Assembly: GCF_014202275.1 (NCBI RefSeq)
Contig: NZ_JACHGF010000005.1
Location: 1 to 64,000 of the forward strand
DNA length: 64,000 nucleotides
Direction: 5' to 3'
Source: Rhabdobacter roseus
GTDB lineage: Bacteria > Bacteroidota > Bacteroidia > Cytophagales > Spirosomataceae
Made by a program: the position numbers and the translations under genes. Position 1 is the stretch's first letter. The number at the start of each line of letters is the position of its first letter. Below, piece by piece: positions 1 to 9,446 of the stretch. The notes below the pieces were generated by a model that made no database searches, was not told the origin of the DNA, and saw only the letters and a program-made list of their open reading frames with translations.

Positions 1-54
1 AAAGAACATGGCAGCCCAGATAGACTCATTTGCTGATAAGTTCCAAACCTTGAT

Positions 55-2835
55 TCAGTTTATGACCCAAGAATTAGTTTTATGAGAAAGCCCTGTATCA
101 TTCATCAACCTAAACAATTTCGGGCTAGCCACAAAAATGGGTAGGTGGCTGTTGGTCGTTATCAGGCTTTGCGGGTAGGTATACACGGCGTAGTGGGGGG
201 TGGCTTCGCCTACGAAGGTCTCGAGGTTAAGGATCAGCTCCCGAAACTTCGGGATGTCTTTGCGGGTAGAGATGTTGGTGAGGTCGGCGACGATGATCTC
301 CGCCGGTTGGGGTGCGGGGGCTTTGGTGGGAGGGAGTACAGGCCGGGTAAGCGTAAAGATACAGGAATTAACTACCGCCTTGAAGCAGTCAGCGTGCAAG
401 CGTATTACTTTGTGCAATTGCTGTTCGAGCAGCATCTTTCGCAGGGGCAGGTGGCTCTTGATGGTAAGCCAGGTATCTGACACAATGTAACAAAGCACGC
501 CGTCGGGTCGCAGCAGCTTACGCAAGGCCATGCTCATGAAGGTACCGTAAGAATCTTTACTCTGGAGTCCGTAGTGTTTAGTTAGTTCTTCCGACACCTT
601 CACGCCGTAGGGCGGGTTTCCAATCACGATGTCGAAGCCCGCATCCGCCTCGCCCGTTAGAATTTCGTTGAAGAACAGGTGCCAAAGGAAGTAGGGTTTT
701 TCGTCGGCCTTCTGCTCCAGGGCCAGCAGTTTTTCACGCTTGGCCAGTAAGATACGTTCTTCTTGCTGCCTTTTCGCTAGCTCACGCCCAATGCGCTCCC
801 GGCTTTTGGCTTTCTGAAGGAGTTTGGCCGGGCTGTCGCGTGGGCTGTCAGCGGGCACCAAAGTCAGTTCATCTTCTTTTTCGTGGATAAAGCGGGAAAT
901 TTGCTTGTGGGTCAATTCAAAATTGTACTCGATGTTGTCATGAATAATTGCGTCAATGCGCTGCCGCGTTTTACTCTTATCGAACAGCGTAGGATCGAAG
1001 TACGTGTTTACAAGCATTTTGAGGTTGTCGCGTTCCTGGTCCGACAGGTCCAGTTTGGTTTGCATGGCACCGCTATCGCCAAAAATCCCCATCTGCCTAC
1101 CTTCCACCAATACGACTGATTTTTGTTGGGAAAGTACGTTATCGAGCGGTATTCCCTCAAAGCTTTCCGTCAACGAGTCGCCCTGCATGATCTTGTAATC
1201 GAGATTGGGCAGCGGGCTGGGCTTCTCTTCGTCTACAATCAACGACAGCCAAAACCGCAGCCGGGCAATGTCCACGGCACCTTTGTCAATATCTACACCG
1301 TAGATATTCTCCCGGATGATGCGGAGCTTCTCGACGTGAAAGTTGAAATCACGAGGTCGGGCCCGGAGACCTGACAGCTTACGCTTCAGGTCGAAGAGTT
1401 CGAGCACCAGGCCCATCGGGAAAGCCCCCGAGCCAATAGCAGGGTCGCAGATACGCACCGTGTCGAGAGCCTCGTAGATGGCGTCGGCCTGTTGTACCAC
1501 CACTTCAGGAATCCAGTTACGATCGCCTTTGATGAAAGTGTCCAGCGTACGCATTTCGCCGGGGCTCAGGATAGTCTGCAACTTCCGCCGCAAATACAGG
1601 CTCAGGCTCTCGCGGCACATGTAGTGCACTACTTCCTTGGGTGTATAAAAGGTCCCTTTGTCTTTGTTGTCCTCGAGGAGGTTTTCAAAGATCAGGCCCA
1701 GCATTTCGGGGTCTACGCCTATGTCCTGGTCGGCGGGCAGGTTTTCGTCAATTGTAAAATTATAGCTCCCGAAGAAATCCAGCAAGGCGCGGAAGTCGGT
1801 AGCTTTAAAGGCTAGCTCGATGGGCTCATGGGCATCCCTTTCAAAGAGGCCACCATTGAGGTAAGGCACCTTCCGCACTACCCCATCGGCAAAGGGCGTG
1901 GTACCTTTGATCAAAAAATCAAACTCGGGCCGCTTGGCATTGTTGAGCGTATTAAAAAACAGCTCGGTGAGGATAGTCCGGTAAAAGTCATCGGGCTCCG
2001 CGCATTCGTTAAACAGGTCGTTGATGAAAGCGCGGCGACCGTCGCGCCAATTAAGATCCGTAGCTCCCATCCAGCCTTTTTTCTGCAAGAAGTGGAGAAA
2101 CACCAGCCGCCCCATGAGTTTCTTGACGAAATTCCGGATGGCCAGGTCCGTTTTTCGGGTTTGCTCATCCGGGTCAGGCTCCTCGGCAAAGAACGCTTCG
2201 AATTGTGCCCGGTGCACCGATTGTTCAAGGTACCCGGCCAAGGTTTTGAAATGGTGATGGTACTGGTCGAAAAACGCACCGGAGATCTTCTCGACCGAAA
2301 AAGCCTGCAATAGGTGTTCGATGCGCATCTCTTGAGCGTGCTCCAACAGGATGGTGAAGCGCTCAATGGCTGTATTACAGGATTCCTCAGGGCCAAACAC
2401 ATAGGTATAGCGGCGGGGCTGGGTTTCTTCCCTGAGAAGGTTGCCCTCGTCGTCCCAGTAAGCTTGCTTGGAAATAAACGACATGCGCCACTCAGAGACC
2501 CCTGGGATATAGTACACGACCAGAATCCCATCCAGAATGCCCGGAATGACATCGCGTGAAATCAGGTTGCGCAACCCCACCCGATTTTTGGCAATGGAAG
2601 TACCTCCTGCCTTCAGCTCTACCATATAAAAGCCGATCTGTGAATTATCTGCAAGCCTAACTTCTCCGAACTGCGCGATCCGTTCGGCCAGTTTTTCCTG
2701 CTCAAGGTTCTGCGGATCTTTCTCAACAGGACGGCTCAGAAAGTCACGGTCGGGAAAAAGGGCATTGAGTAGTCGTTTCCAATTGTTGGGCTGATAGGAT
2801 TGGCAGAGGATTTGTCTGATTTGCTGTGATGTCAT
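55..2835 (-). CDS. Eco57I-type restriction-modification methylase, probably truncated at the C-terminus
   Basis: A 926-residue protein that should methylate adenine N6 and probably also cut DNA (type IIG-like). An N-terminal nuclease-like signature is seen as D63 followed by E73-x-K75, fitting a PD-(D/E)xK core. Methylase motif I (DPAIGSGAF) lies at about 464-472 and catalytic NPPYG at 740-744. Related type IIG enzymes are usually longer and carry a target-recognition domain after the methylase; here the protein stops at a TGA at 55-57, and the same frame stays open from there to the window edge (18 codons). It follows the helicase gene by 27 bases on the same strand, so the two are probably co-transcribed. 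The methylase family is clear; the nuclease role and its intactness are inferred. Confidence 0.85.
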   Translation of the reverse strand: MTSQQIRQILCQSYQPNNWKRLLNALFPDRDFLSRPVEKDPQNLEQEKLAERIAQFGEVRLADNSQIGFYMVELKAGGTSIAKNRVGLRNLISRDVIPGILDGILVVYYIPGVSEWRMSFISKQAYWDDEGNLLREETQPRRYTYVFGPEESCNTAIERFTILLEHAQEMRIEHLLQAFSVEKISGAFFDQYHHHFKTLAGYLEQSVHRAQFEAFFAEEPDPDEQTRKTDLAIRNFVKKLMGRLVFLHFLQKKGWMGATDLNWRDGRRAFINDLFNECAEPDDFYRTILTELFFNTLNNAKRPEFDFLIKGTTPFADGVVRKVPYLNGGLFERDAHEPIELAFKATDFRALLDFFGSYNFTIDENLPADQDIGVDPEMLGLIFENLLEDNKDKGTFYTPKEVVHYMCRESLSLYLRRKLQTILSPGEMRTLDTFIKGDRNWIPEVVVQQADAIYEALDTVRICDPAIGSGAFPMGLVLELFDLKRKLSGLRARPRDFNFHVEKLRIIRENIYGVDIDKGAVDIARLRFWLSLIVDEEKPSPLPNLDYKIMQGDSLTESFEGIPLDNVLSQQKSVVLVEGRQMGIFGDSGAMQTKLDLSDQERDNLKMLVNTYFDPTLFDKSKTRQRIDAIIHDNIEYNFELTHKQISRFIHEKEDELTLVPADSPRDSPAKLLQKAKSRERIGRELAKRQQEERILLAKREKLLALEQKADEKPYFLWHLFFNEILTGEADAGFDIVIGNPPYGVKVSEELTKHYGLQSKDSYGTFMSMALRKLLRPDGVLCYIVSDTWLTIKSHLPLRKMLLEQQLHKVIRLHADCFKAVVNSCIFTLTRPVLPPTKAPAPQPAEIIVADLTNISTRKDIPKFRELILNLETFVGEATPHYAVYTYPQSLITTNSHLPIFVASPKLFRLMNDTGLSHKTNSWVIN

Positions 2836-2862
2836 GGAGGGTTTGAAAAATCGTGTGGTAGT

Positions 2863-5800
2863 TTAGGCCGAAAAAGATTCGGAAATAATAATCTGGGGTC
2901 TCAGGAAGGGTACCGCTTCTACTACTTGTGCTTTGTCGATATCGTCGGGTTCTTGCTCTTGCAGTGGGTACTTTCTTAGTACTTCCAGCAATTGGTTATA
3001 TCTTTCGATGATACTCCATTTTTCTTTCTGGGCCGTTTTGAGCAAGCCATTCAGCTCGCGGGGAAGTTTCTGAAATCGCCCCCGGGCAATGGCATCGCGG
3101 GCTGCATCAAGGAGGTTCCTGTCCTCTGGTTGAGCAAATTCCGTTTGGCCCATATTTTTCAGATAAGCCAACGCTTTCTGTTCGTTAGGGCCAAACTTTA
3201 CAGATGTTTTGTCAGCGTGGATCGCCACGTACTCTTCTTCTTTGAACTGACTCAGCGCCAACAGTACCTGCTCATAGTGCAACGCGTGCAGGGCCACTCC
3301 TCTTTCTACCGGCAAGGCTTTGAATTCACGGGCGGCCTCCACAAAGGTCAGCTCCTCGAAGGTGCCATCTGATTTTACAAAATAAAATCCGTGGCGATGT
3401 TTGTTACGAACATAGGTCAGGGTTGTATTTTTCTTTACTACCGACTTTCTCCCTACGCGCGAGCGGGCGGGCATACGTTTAATGCGGGCGTAGAGCTCTT
3501 CATTCTGTTCTTTGAATTCCCGGAGCCAGTTGAGCAGCATCAGGCGCTCATCTTTCTCTTCCTGAGGCAGTTTACTGAATAGTCCCCAAGTACCAAACTC
3601 TTCGTCAGAGGAGTAAATCTGACTATCTTCTCCCAAAGCCGTATGAAAAGCCTGCAATTTCATAAAAGCCTTTTTATTTAGCTCAATATCGCGATCGGCC
3701 TGGGCAGTCGGGAAAAAATTATAGATGTAGATAGTCTCGCTTTGGGTGCCTACCCTATTAACCCGCCCGATGCGTTGCATGAGACGGGTGGCATTCCAGG
3801 GAATATCGTAATTGACGATCACGTTGGCTCGGTGCATGTTGATCCCTTCGGCCAATACCTCCGTGGTGATAATTATATCGTATTCGTTGCGCTGTTTATT
3901 AAGCGCCAGGTTTGCGTCAAAATTGGCAGCCACATCGTCTCCTCGATCCGTAAGATTGTCTCCATCTACCTCCAGAACCCGGTACTTCTCCCTCAGTTTT
4001 TCGTATAAATAGCGTGTCGTTTCCTTTGATTCCGAAAACACCACCAGTTTGTGGTTAGGATTAATTTCCGGGCTCAGAAGTTCTGTATCTAGCCGGTAGG
4101 AAAATTCATCCAACTTGGGATCAATATGTTCAAATTGCTCCCATTCTAGCACCAACTGATTGAGGAAGGCCTGATCTTTCTCAATTAATACTTTGAATTC
4201 CGGATCAAAATCTTCGGTTAAATAGGTTGTAATCTGTTCGGGATTCTCGTATTCAGCTAATGCTTTAAGTATATCCTCGTCGTTATCTTGCGAAAGGAAC
4301 TCACTAATATCCACATTTTTAGCAGTCAAAAAGACCCTCCCGTTGTTAAGCATGTCCAGCATCTGCTGATTTTTGCTACAATAGCGTTTGATGGATTGCA
4401 GAAAAGCATGGAAGCTACTATCAATGCGTTTTACCAGACGAGTGCGCATGATCATAGCCAGCTGAGTTGAAAAGACCTCACTTCTCTGATTGTACAATGG
4501 GTCAATAATATCCTTGGGTAAGTATCGCCAAGGCTGATAAAACGTGTAGGTAATGCCTACCTTTGGAAAGCTAATGATTTGAAAAGTACGGTCGTACAAT
4601 TCATTTAGAGCTGGGTCCAGCTGGTAAAGTATTTGCCTAGGCGCTCCGATATTCGGAAAATTAAGACCTTGGTCTGTAATATCTTTCCAATATCGGTCCG
4701 TATCTCGTATATCTGTACGTGTACGTCGCACAATGACCGGCTCAAGTACCTTATTCCGAATAAGTTCATAAATCTTCTTTACCCCTGCCTTAATCTTAAC
4801 CCGGTCTTTTTCCTTTTTTCTTAGCTTCTCATATTCATCAATCAGGGGCCTGAAAAAGTGCTGTAGATTCCCTACTTCCAGAGGCGACTGCTTGGCATCA
4901 AGGAATAAGTAGAGTTGGTTTCGGATGTCTTCGGGCTTATTATTGAGCGGGGTAGCCGTCACCAGCATTACCTTCTTTTTGGTACTTCCATCCTTCACAT
5001 CTGAGCGGCGACGGGGTGTTTTGCAAAGTTTTTGCAGGCTGTGAAACATTTCCGATGTATCCGTCCTGAATTTGTGCGCTTCATCCACAATGATCAGATC
5101 GTAGTTTTCAGGGTAGCGAATATGGTGCAAGCTACCGTTCGAGACAAGGTCTACATTAATCAGCCCAAAGTCATTTACGGTTTTCTCCCAGTTTTTTTTC
5201 AGGACTGGCGGGTGTACCACAAGTACCTTGGTGCGATGGTACCCATTGTAGTGTGAGTACCGGCGGGCTATGAGAGTAGCAATGATCGTCTTTCCCAATC
5301 CTACTACATCTCCCAAAATAAAACCATCATAATCCAATAGCTTCCGGAATCCATCCTGTACGGCATCAATCTGATAGGCTAGTTTCTTATAGCCCTTCGG
5401 CATATCTACGTCAGGGTCATACTCTACACTTTTTCCGAAATACTCGATCAGGAATTTGACGTAGACCTCAAAGGGAGAAAAATTTTCGTTAAGATAAGTC
5501 TCATTTTTTACCGGCCCTAGGATTGTAGCGGTAACGGGCACGCTTTCCTCCCAAAGCTCCTCAAACGTTTGTTGGGCATACTTTACATCCTCATATTCGC
5601 TAAGCTGGACATTAAACTCAAAATTATTTTCCAGCCCTCCCTCGGTCAGGTTGCTTGATCCAGAAATGACGGTCCCCCACCCACCGTGCGAGTGCTCTAC
5701 TGCTTGACGGAATATATATATTTTGGCATGAATCTTTTGAGAAGGGTGGATTCTAATTTGAATTTTCCCATTTTCTACATCCTTTATGAATTCCAGAATT

Positions 5801-6147
5801 CCTTCCTCTATGTCTTTCCTATATTCTGATTCCTGAATTTCTTTCTTTATCTTCTGAAAGTACTCTTCACGTACTTCGTGGGCTTTCAAGTTGAGCTCAT
5901 ATCCATTAGCTGCTGCTTTTTGGCTCAGTCTATCCAGTTCTATACCAATTAGAATCCTTATGTTACCGACCTCTGCAAGTTCCTTACTGATCCTGAAATA
6001 ACCGGTTGAGTAAAAGTATCCTACCAAAGCATCAAAATATTGCACATCCAAATGCTTAAAAATCCCCCTAAACTTATTCAAAAGGGTATTTTCTGCCTTG
6101 TTCGTAAAAAACTTAGACGATTTGATGGTTATGGGATATGAGATCAT
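2863..6147 (-). CDS. SNF2/DEAH-type helicase with N-terminal phospholipase-D-like nuclease domain
   Basis: A 1094-residue ATP-dependent helicase or translocase. The N-terminus carries a PLD-like active-site half, HAK at 140-142 followed by GSSNLT around 163-168. The helicase core has Walker A GLGKT at 283-287, DEAH at 355-358, a TATPLNN motif III, and C-terminal motifs V and VI (AEGINMHRA, QRIGRVNRVG). The start ATG gives a sensible N-terminus leading into the PLD domain. Base composition is much more AT-rich than neighbouring genes (one 60-base sample at 5701 is about 33% GC). With the methylase just downstream it forms a likely two-gene restriction or anti-phage module. The exact system type cannot be assigned from sequence alone. 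Confidence 0.9.
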   Translation of the reverse strand: MISYPITIKSSKFFTNKAENTLLNKFRGIFKHLDVQYFDALVGYFYSTGYFRISKELAEVGNIRILIGIELDRLSQKAAANGYELNLKAHEVREEYFQKIKKEIQESEYRKDIEEGILEFIKDVENGKIQIRIHPSQKIHAKIYIFRQAVEHSHGGWGTVISGSSNLTEGGLENNFEFNVQLSEYEDVKYAQQTFEELWEESVPVTATILGPVKNETYLNENFSPFEVYVKFLIEYFGKSVEYDPDVDMPKGYKKLAYQIDAVQDGFRKLLDYDGFILGDVVGLGKTIIATLIARRYSHYNGYHRTKVLVVHPPVLKKNWEKTVNDFGLINVDLVSNGSLHHIRYPENYDLIIVDEAHKFRTDTSEMFHSLQKLCKTPRRRSDVKDGSTKKKVMLVTATPLNNKPEDIRNQLYLFLDAKQSPLEVGNLQHFFRPLIDEYEKLRKKEKDRVKIKAGVKKIYELIRNKVLEPVIVRRTRTDIRDTDRYWKDITDQGLNFPNIGAPRQILYQLDPALNELYDRTFQIISFPKVGITYTFYQPWRYLPKDIIDPLYNQRSEVFSTQLAMIMRTRLVKRIDSSFHAFLQSIKRYCSKNQQMLDMLNNGRVFLTAKNVDISEFLSQDNDEDILKALAEYENPEQITTYLTEDFDPEFKVLIEKDQAFLNQLVLEWEQFEHIDPKLDEFSYRLDTELLSPEINPNHKLVVFSESKETTRYLYEKLREKYRVLEVDGDNLTDRGDDVAANFDANLALNKQRNEYDIIITTEVLAEGINMHRANVIVNYDIPWNATRLMQRIGRVNRVGTQSETIYIYNFFPTAQADRDIELNKKAFMKLQAFHTALGEDSQIYSSDEEFGTWGLFSKLPQEEKDERLMLLNWLREFKEQNEELYARIKRMPARSRVGRKSVVKKNTTLTYVRNKHRHGFYFVKSDGTFEELTFVEAAREFKALPVERGVALHALHYEQVLLALSQFKEEEYVAIHADKTSVKFGPNEQKALAYLKNMGQTEFAQPEDRNLLDAARDAIARGRFQKLPRELNGLLKTAQKEKWSIIERYNQLLEVLRKYPLQEQEPDDIDKAQVVEAVPFLRPQIIISESFSA

Positions 6148-6225
6148 GTAAGCTGATTAAATGAAAACCCTAAAAGTACACATTTTGTAGAACAGGCCCT
6201 ATTAAGCAAAAATACCATTTATCCC

Positions 6226-6257
6226 TTTGTTTCCCCTATTGAGCCCTCCTATTTTTG
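6226..6257 (+). promoter_or_regulatory. Bacteroidota-type promoter for the RsmI-like gene
   Basis: TTTG at 6226-6229 and TATTTTTG at 6250-6257 are separated by 20 bases, matching the -33/-7 consensus (TTTG, TAnnTTTG) of the Bacteroidota primary sigma factor. The -7 box ends 24 bases before the ATG of the methylase gene. Confidence 0.6.
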
Positions 6258-6281
6258 CAGATCTAATTTTCTAGAAAGCAT

Positions 6282-7016
6282 ATGTCTGTCTCTCCCCCTA
6301 AACACACCACCACCCTTTTCCTGATCCCGACCGTCCTGGCCGAAGGTACCGCCGAGCGGGTACTTAGCCCGCAGGTGCGGGAGGTGATCCAGCCGCTGGA
6401 TGTTTTTTTTGTGGAAAACGTCCGGACCGCGCGCCGGTTCATCAGTGGGCTGCGGCTGGGGAAAGTCATCGACGCGCTCACGTTTTTTGAATTAACCAAG
6501 GATACCCCCGAGGCCGACACCGCCGCGCAGCTGTGCCAACTACCTCCGGGTAGCTCGGCGGGGGTACTTTCGGAGGCGGGCTGCCCCGGCGTGGCCGATC
6601 CGGGTGCGGTGGCGGTGCGGCTGGCGCACGCGCTGGGCTACCGCGTGGTGCCACTCGTGGGGCCGTCGTCGATCCTGCTGGCGCTGATGGCCTCGGGCCT
6701 GAGCGGGCAGTCGTTTGCGTTTCATGGGTACTTGCCCATCGACAAAGCCCAGCGCCGCAAGGCCCTTCAGCAGCTCGAGCGCGACGCCCACCAACGCCAG
6801 CAAACGCAGCTTTTTATGGAAACACCCTTCCGCAACAACCAGCTGCTGGAGGCCATCCTGGAAGCCTGCCAGCCCGACACCCTTCTGTGCATAGCCAGTA
6901 ACCTCACCGCACCCGACGAGTTCATCCAGACGCGCCCCGTAAAACAGTGGCGCGCTCACCGGCCCGACCTCCACAAAAAGCCCACGATCTTTGTGCTGGG
7001 CTTGCAGCGGGACTAA
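6282..7016 (+). CDS. SAM-dependent methyltransferase of the tetrapyrrole-methylase superfamily (RsmI-like)
   Basis: A 244-residue protein with the superfamily pattern: an N-terminal segment ending in VENVRTARRF, the glycine-rich SEAGCPGVADPG loop near residues 98-109, LVGPSSILLALMASG near 127-141, and YLPIDKAQRRKAL near 152-164. RsmI methylates the 2'-O of 16S rRNA C1402. This protein is shorter than E. coli RsmI (286 residues) and corresponds to a compact paralogue seen in Bacteroidota, so its substrate is not certain. It is a single-gene unit with a good promoter upstream and stands divergent from the helicase-methylase pair. Confidence 0.85.
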   Translation: MSVSPPKHTTTLFLIPTVLAEGTAERVLSPQVREVIQPLDVFFVENVRTARRFISGLRLGKVIDALTFFELTKDTPEADTAAQLCQLPPGSSAGVLSEAGCPGVADPGAVAVRLAHALGYRVVPLVGPSSILLALMASGLSGQSFAFHGYLPIDKAQRRKALQQLERDAHQRQQTQLFMETPFRNNQLLEAILEACQPDTLLCIASNLTAPDEFIQTRPVKQWRAHRPDLHKKPTIFVLGLQRD

Positions 7017-7166
7017 TTTTTTTGATCTCCTAACGGATTAATTCTCAACTCTTCATCGTTTCTATGGGCATAGACCTCCTCCTTTTTTCCAACCTTTGGG
7101 GCCGTTCTTTGCTCTAGTAAGTACGAATTGTTTCTTTTTTACAAGTAAAAATCAACCAGTAGTACC

Positions 7167-7871
7167 ATGAAAAAATGGATGTTATGGGGTAGTTTGGCCC
7201 TGCTAGTGAGTGTGTCGGCCTGTACCGATAAAGACGGTGACGTGGAGGCTTTCGTGATCGTGGAGTCGGACTTTGAGGCCGGAGCCGACGGCTGGACGGG
7301 CCAATATGCCGAGTACGGTACCGAGCAGGGTGAGGACATCATGGAGTTTAAGTTTGCCCGAACCACCCTACCCGAGCCCCTCGATACCACCAAGCGCGCG
7401 TTGCGTATCCAGAGCCACAACCGCAGCGACGATGTGTTTATGTACCTAAAAAGAAAGGTAACCGGCCTGGACCCCAACCGCACTTACAGCCTCACGATGG
7501 AGGTCGATTTTGCCACCAACGCCCCCGAAGGCAGCGTGGGCATCGGCGGCTCGCCCGCCAACTCGGTGTATATGAAGGCGGGAGCCTCGCCCAACGAGCC
7601 CGTCAAAACCCTGGATGCCAATGACTTCTACGTGGTAAACATCGACAAAGGCCAACAGGCTACCGGCGGCACCGAGATGGTGGTGATCGGGGACATCAGC
7701 AACGGCGAGGACGAGCCCGTGTATACCCTCGTGAAGCGCAACAACTTCACCGAGCCCGTGTCGGTTAAACCCAACACCAGGGGCGAGATCTGGCTGTGTG
7801 TAGGTACCGACTCCGGCTTTGAGGGCCTGACGGTACTGTACTACGACCGCATCAAAGCCACGCTGCGCTAA
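7167..7871 (+). CDS. hypothetical lipoprotein, beta-sandwich-like
   Basis: A 234-residue protein that begins with a lipoprotein signal peptide: basic MKK, a hydrophobic stretch, then a lipobox VSAC with the modified cysteine near residue 19. The mature part (ESDFEAGADGWTGQYAEY..., with late TVLYYDRIKATLR) resembles the jelly-roll layout of carbohydrate-binding-like domains, but I recognise no named family. It is likely anchored in the envelope facing the periplasm or outside. It is monocistronic and followed by a strong terminator. Confidence 0.75.
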   Translation: MKKWMLWGSLALLVSVSACTDKDGDVEAFVIVESDFEAGADGWTGQYAEYGTEQGEDIMEFKFARTTLPEPLDTTKRALRIQSHNRSDDVFMYLKRKVTGLDPNRTYSLTMEVDFATNAPEGSVGIGGSPANSVYMKAGASPNEPVKTLDANDFYVVNIDKGQQATGGTEMVVIGDISNGEDEPVYTLVKRNNFTEPVSVKPNTRGEIWLCVGTDSGFEGLTVLYYDRIKATLR

Positions 7872-7898
7872 CATTTCTGGTACAAGTACCTTCCCAAT

Positions 7899-7937
7899 CC
7901 AGTGCCGCACCCTCACCCGCGGCGCTGGATTTTTTTT
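7899..7937 (+). terminator. rho-independent terminator after the lipoprotein gene
   Basis: A 10-bp stem (ccagtgccgc / gcggcgctgg, one G-T wobble) with a 10-base loop is followed by a run of eight T. The T run overlaps the last codon of the convergent LOG gene. Confidence 0.8.
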
Positions 7938-8682
7938 AAGCTTTTTCCCAGAGCCAGCCCAGCGGCTTGCGCCGGGGCAGGATGCGGTAGTTTTTGGTAA
8001 GGTAGGTACGAATGTGCGCCACGGCCTCCTCCACATCGTCGGTAAATTTCAGCAGCTCCAGGTCTTCGGGCGCGATGGTCGCTTCCTTCACCATGGTGTT
8101 GAGCATCGCAATGAGCGGCGCGTGGTAGTCTTTGCCCATCACCACCAGCGGAAAATCGTGGATGGTGGCCGTCTGGATCAGCGTCAGGGTTTCGAAGAGC
8201 TCGTCCAAAGTACCTACCCCGCCGGGCATCACCACGAAGGCGTAGGAATATTTGATCAAAAGTACCTTCCGAACAAAAAAGTACTTGATCGTGACCCATT
8301 TCTGCATGTAGGGATTATGAAATTGCTCGTGGGGTAGTTTGATGTTACAGCCCACCGACTTACCCCCTACCTCGAAGGCTCCGCGATTGGCGGCCTCCAT
8401 CACGCCCGGCCCGCCGCCGGTCATCACCGTGAGGCCCTCCTGCGCGATCCGCGCCCCCAGCTTCCGGCTGAGCTCGTAGTAGGCGTGGCCTTCCTTGAAG
8501 CGCGCCGAGCCAAAGACCGTCACGCACGGCCCCACGAAGTGCAGCTTACGGAAGCCTTTGATAAACTCCCAAAGTACATCAAAGGCAAACAAAAGCTCGT
8601 AGCTGCGGCTCTTAGGGCCTTCCAGGTAGTAGTATTGATCTTTGGCAAATAAAGGCTCGGGGGCGGGTGTTTCGTTGGGCAT
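7936..8682 (-). CDS. LOG family (TIGR00730) Rossmann-fold protein
   Basis: The protein carries the LOG hallmark PGGVGTLDELFE (P153 onwards) and GGGPGVMEAANRGA. Members of the family hydrolyse nucleotide 5'-monophosphates, and several are cytokinin-activating phosphoribohydrolases; the physiological substrate in Bacteroidota is generally unknown. I chose the ATG at 8682, which gives MPNETPAPEP... A longer in-frame start at 8763 would add 27 residues that look non-coding (proline/arginine rich) and would leave only 44 bases to the divergent MBL gene. It converges on the upstream lipoprotein gene. Confidence 0.85.
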   Translation of the reverse strand: MPNETPAPEPLFAKDQYYYLEGPKSRSYELLFAFDVLWEFIKGFRKLHFVGPCVTVFGSARFKEGHAYYELSRKLGARIAQEGLTVMTGGGPGVMEAANRGAFEVGGKSVGCNIKLPHEQFHNPYMQKWVTIKYFFVRKVLLIKYSYAFVVMPGGVGTLDELFETLTLIQTATIHDFPLVVMGKDYHAPLIAMLNTMVKEATIAPEDLELLKFTDDVEEAVAHIRTYLTKNYRILPRRKPLGWLWEKA

Positions 8683-8807
8683 GAGGGGGCGGTCTGGCGA
8701 AAGTAAGTGGGGTAGATGGCGTACGTTGCGGACAATATTACGATCTGGCGGCTCAGATTGCAAACTCTTTAGTACCTTCGTCTCGTCACCACTGCCGCTT
8801 TGCGCTT

Positions 8808-9446
8808 ATGATCCAGATCCAATCTTTTACGTTCAATCCCTTTGCCGAAAATACCTACGTACTGCACGACCTCACGGGCGAAGCCCTGATCGTGGATCCC
8901 GGCAACTACCAGCAACAGGAGCACGACGTACTTACGCGCTACCTCGAAGAACGCAGCCTGAAGCCCATCCGCATCGTGAACACCCACGCGCACATCGATC
9001 ACGTGCTGGGGGTTTCGTTCCTGAAGTACCGCTACGAACTACCCTTTAGCCTGCACCCCGACGACGCCCCGCTGCTGCGGGCCGTCAAAACCTACGCGCC
9101 CAACTACGGTTTTCCGGCCTTTGATGAGCCGGAAGTAGAGCAGTGGCTCCACGAGGGCGATACCGTTACGTTTGGTAGTTCGTCGCTTCGGGTACTTCAC
9201 GTACCCGGCCACGCGCCGGGCCACCTTGCGCTGGTCAACGACGAGCAGCGGTTTGTCATTGGCGGTGACGTACTTTTTCGGCAGAGCATCGGCCGCACCG
9301 ACCTCCCCGGCGGCGACTACGACACGCTCATCGCGAGCATTCGGACCAAGCTCTTTACCCTGCCCGACGACTACACCGTGTACGCCGGGCACATGGAGCC
9401 AACAACCATTGGCTACGAAAAAAAGTATAACCCTTTTCTGAAATGA
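8808..9446 (+). CDS. MBL-fold metallo-hydrolase (glyoxalase II-like)
   Basis: A 212-residue metallo-beta-lactamase-fold hydrolase. The metal-binding motif is complete: THAHIDH (H60, H62, D64, H65), then HVPGHAPGH, the bridging Asp in IGGDVLF, and the final His in YAGHMEPTT. The subfamily (YcbL/GloB-like) includes glyoxalase II and thioester hydrolases. Its stop codon overlaps the start of pssA by four bases (ATGA), indicating translational coupling. Confidence 0.9.
   Translation: MIQIQSFTFNPFAENTYVLHDLTGEALIVDPGNYQQQEHDVLTRYLEERSLKPIRIVNTHAHIDHVLGVSFLKYRYELPFSLHPDDAPLLRAVKTYAPNYGFPAFDEPEVEQWLHEGDTVTFGSSSLRVLHVPGHAPGHLALVNDEQRFVIGGDVLFRQSIGRTDLPGGDYDTLIASIRTKLFTLPDDYTVYAGHMEPTTIGYEKKYNPFLK

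Noticed and set aside
8683-8763. N-terminal extension of the LOG protein
   Set aside because: Proline/arginine-rich residues unlike the family, and it would leave little room for the divergent promoter; the internal ATG at 8682 is better.
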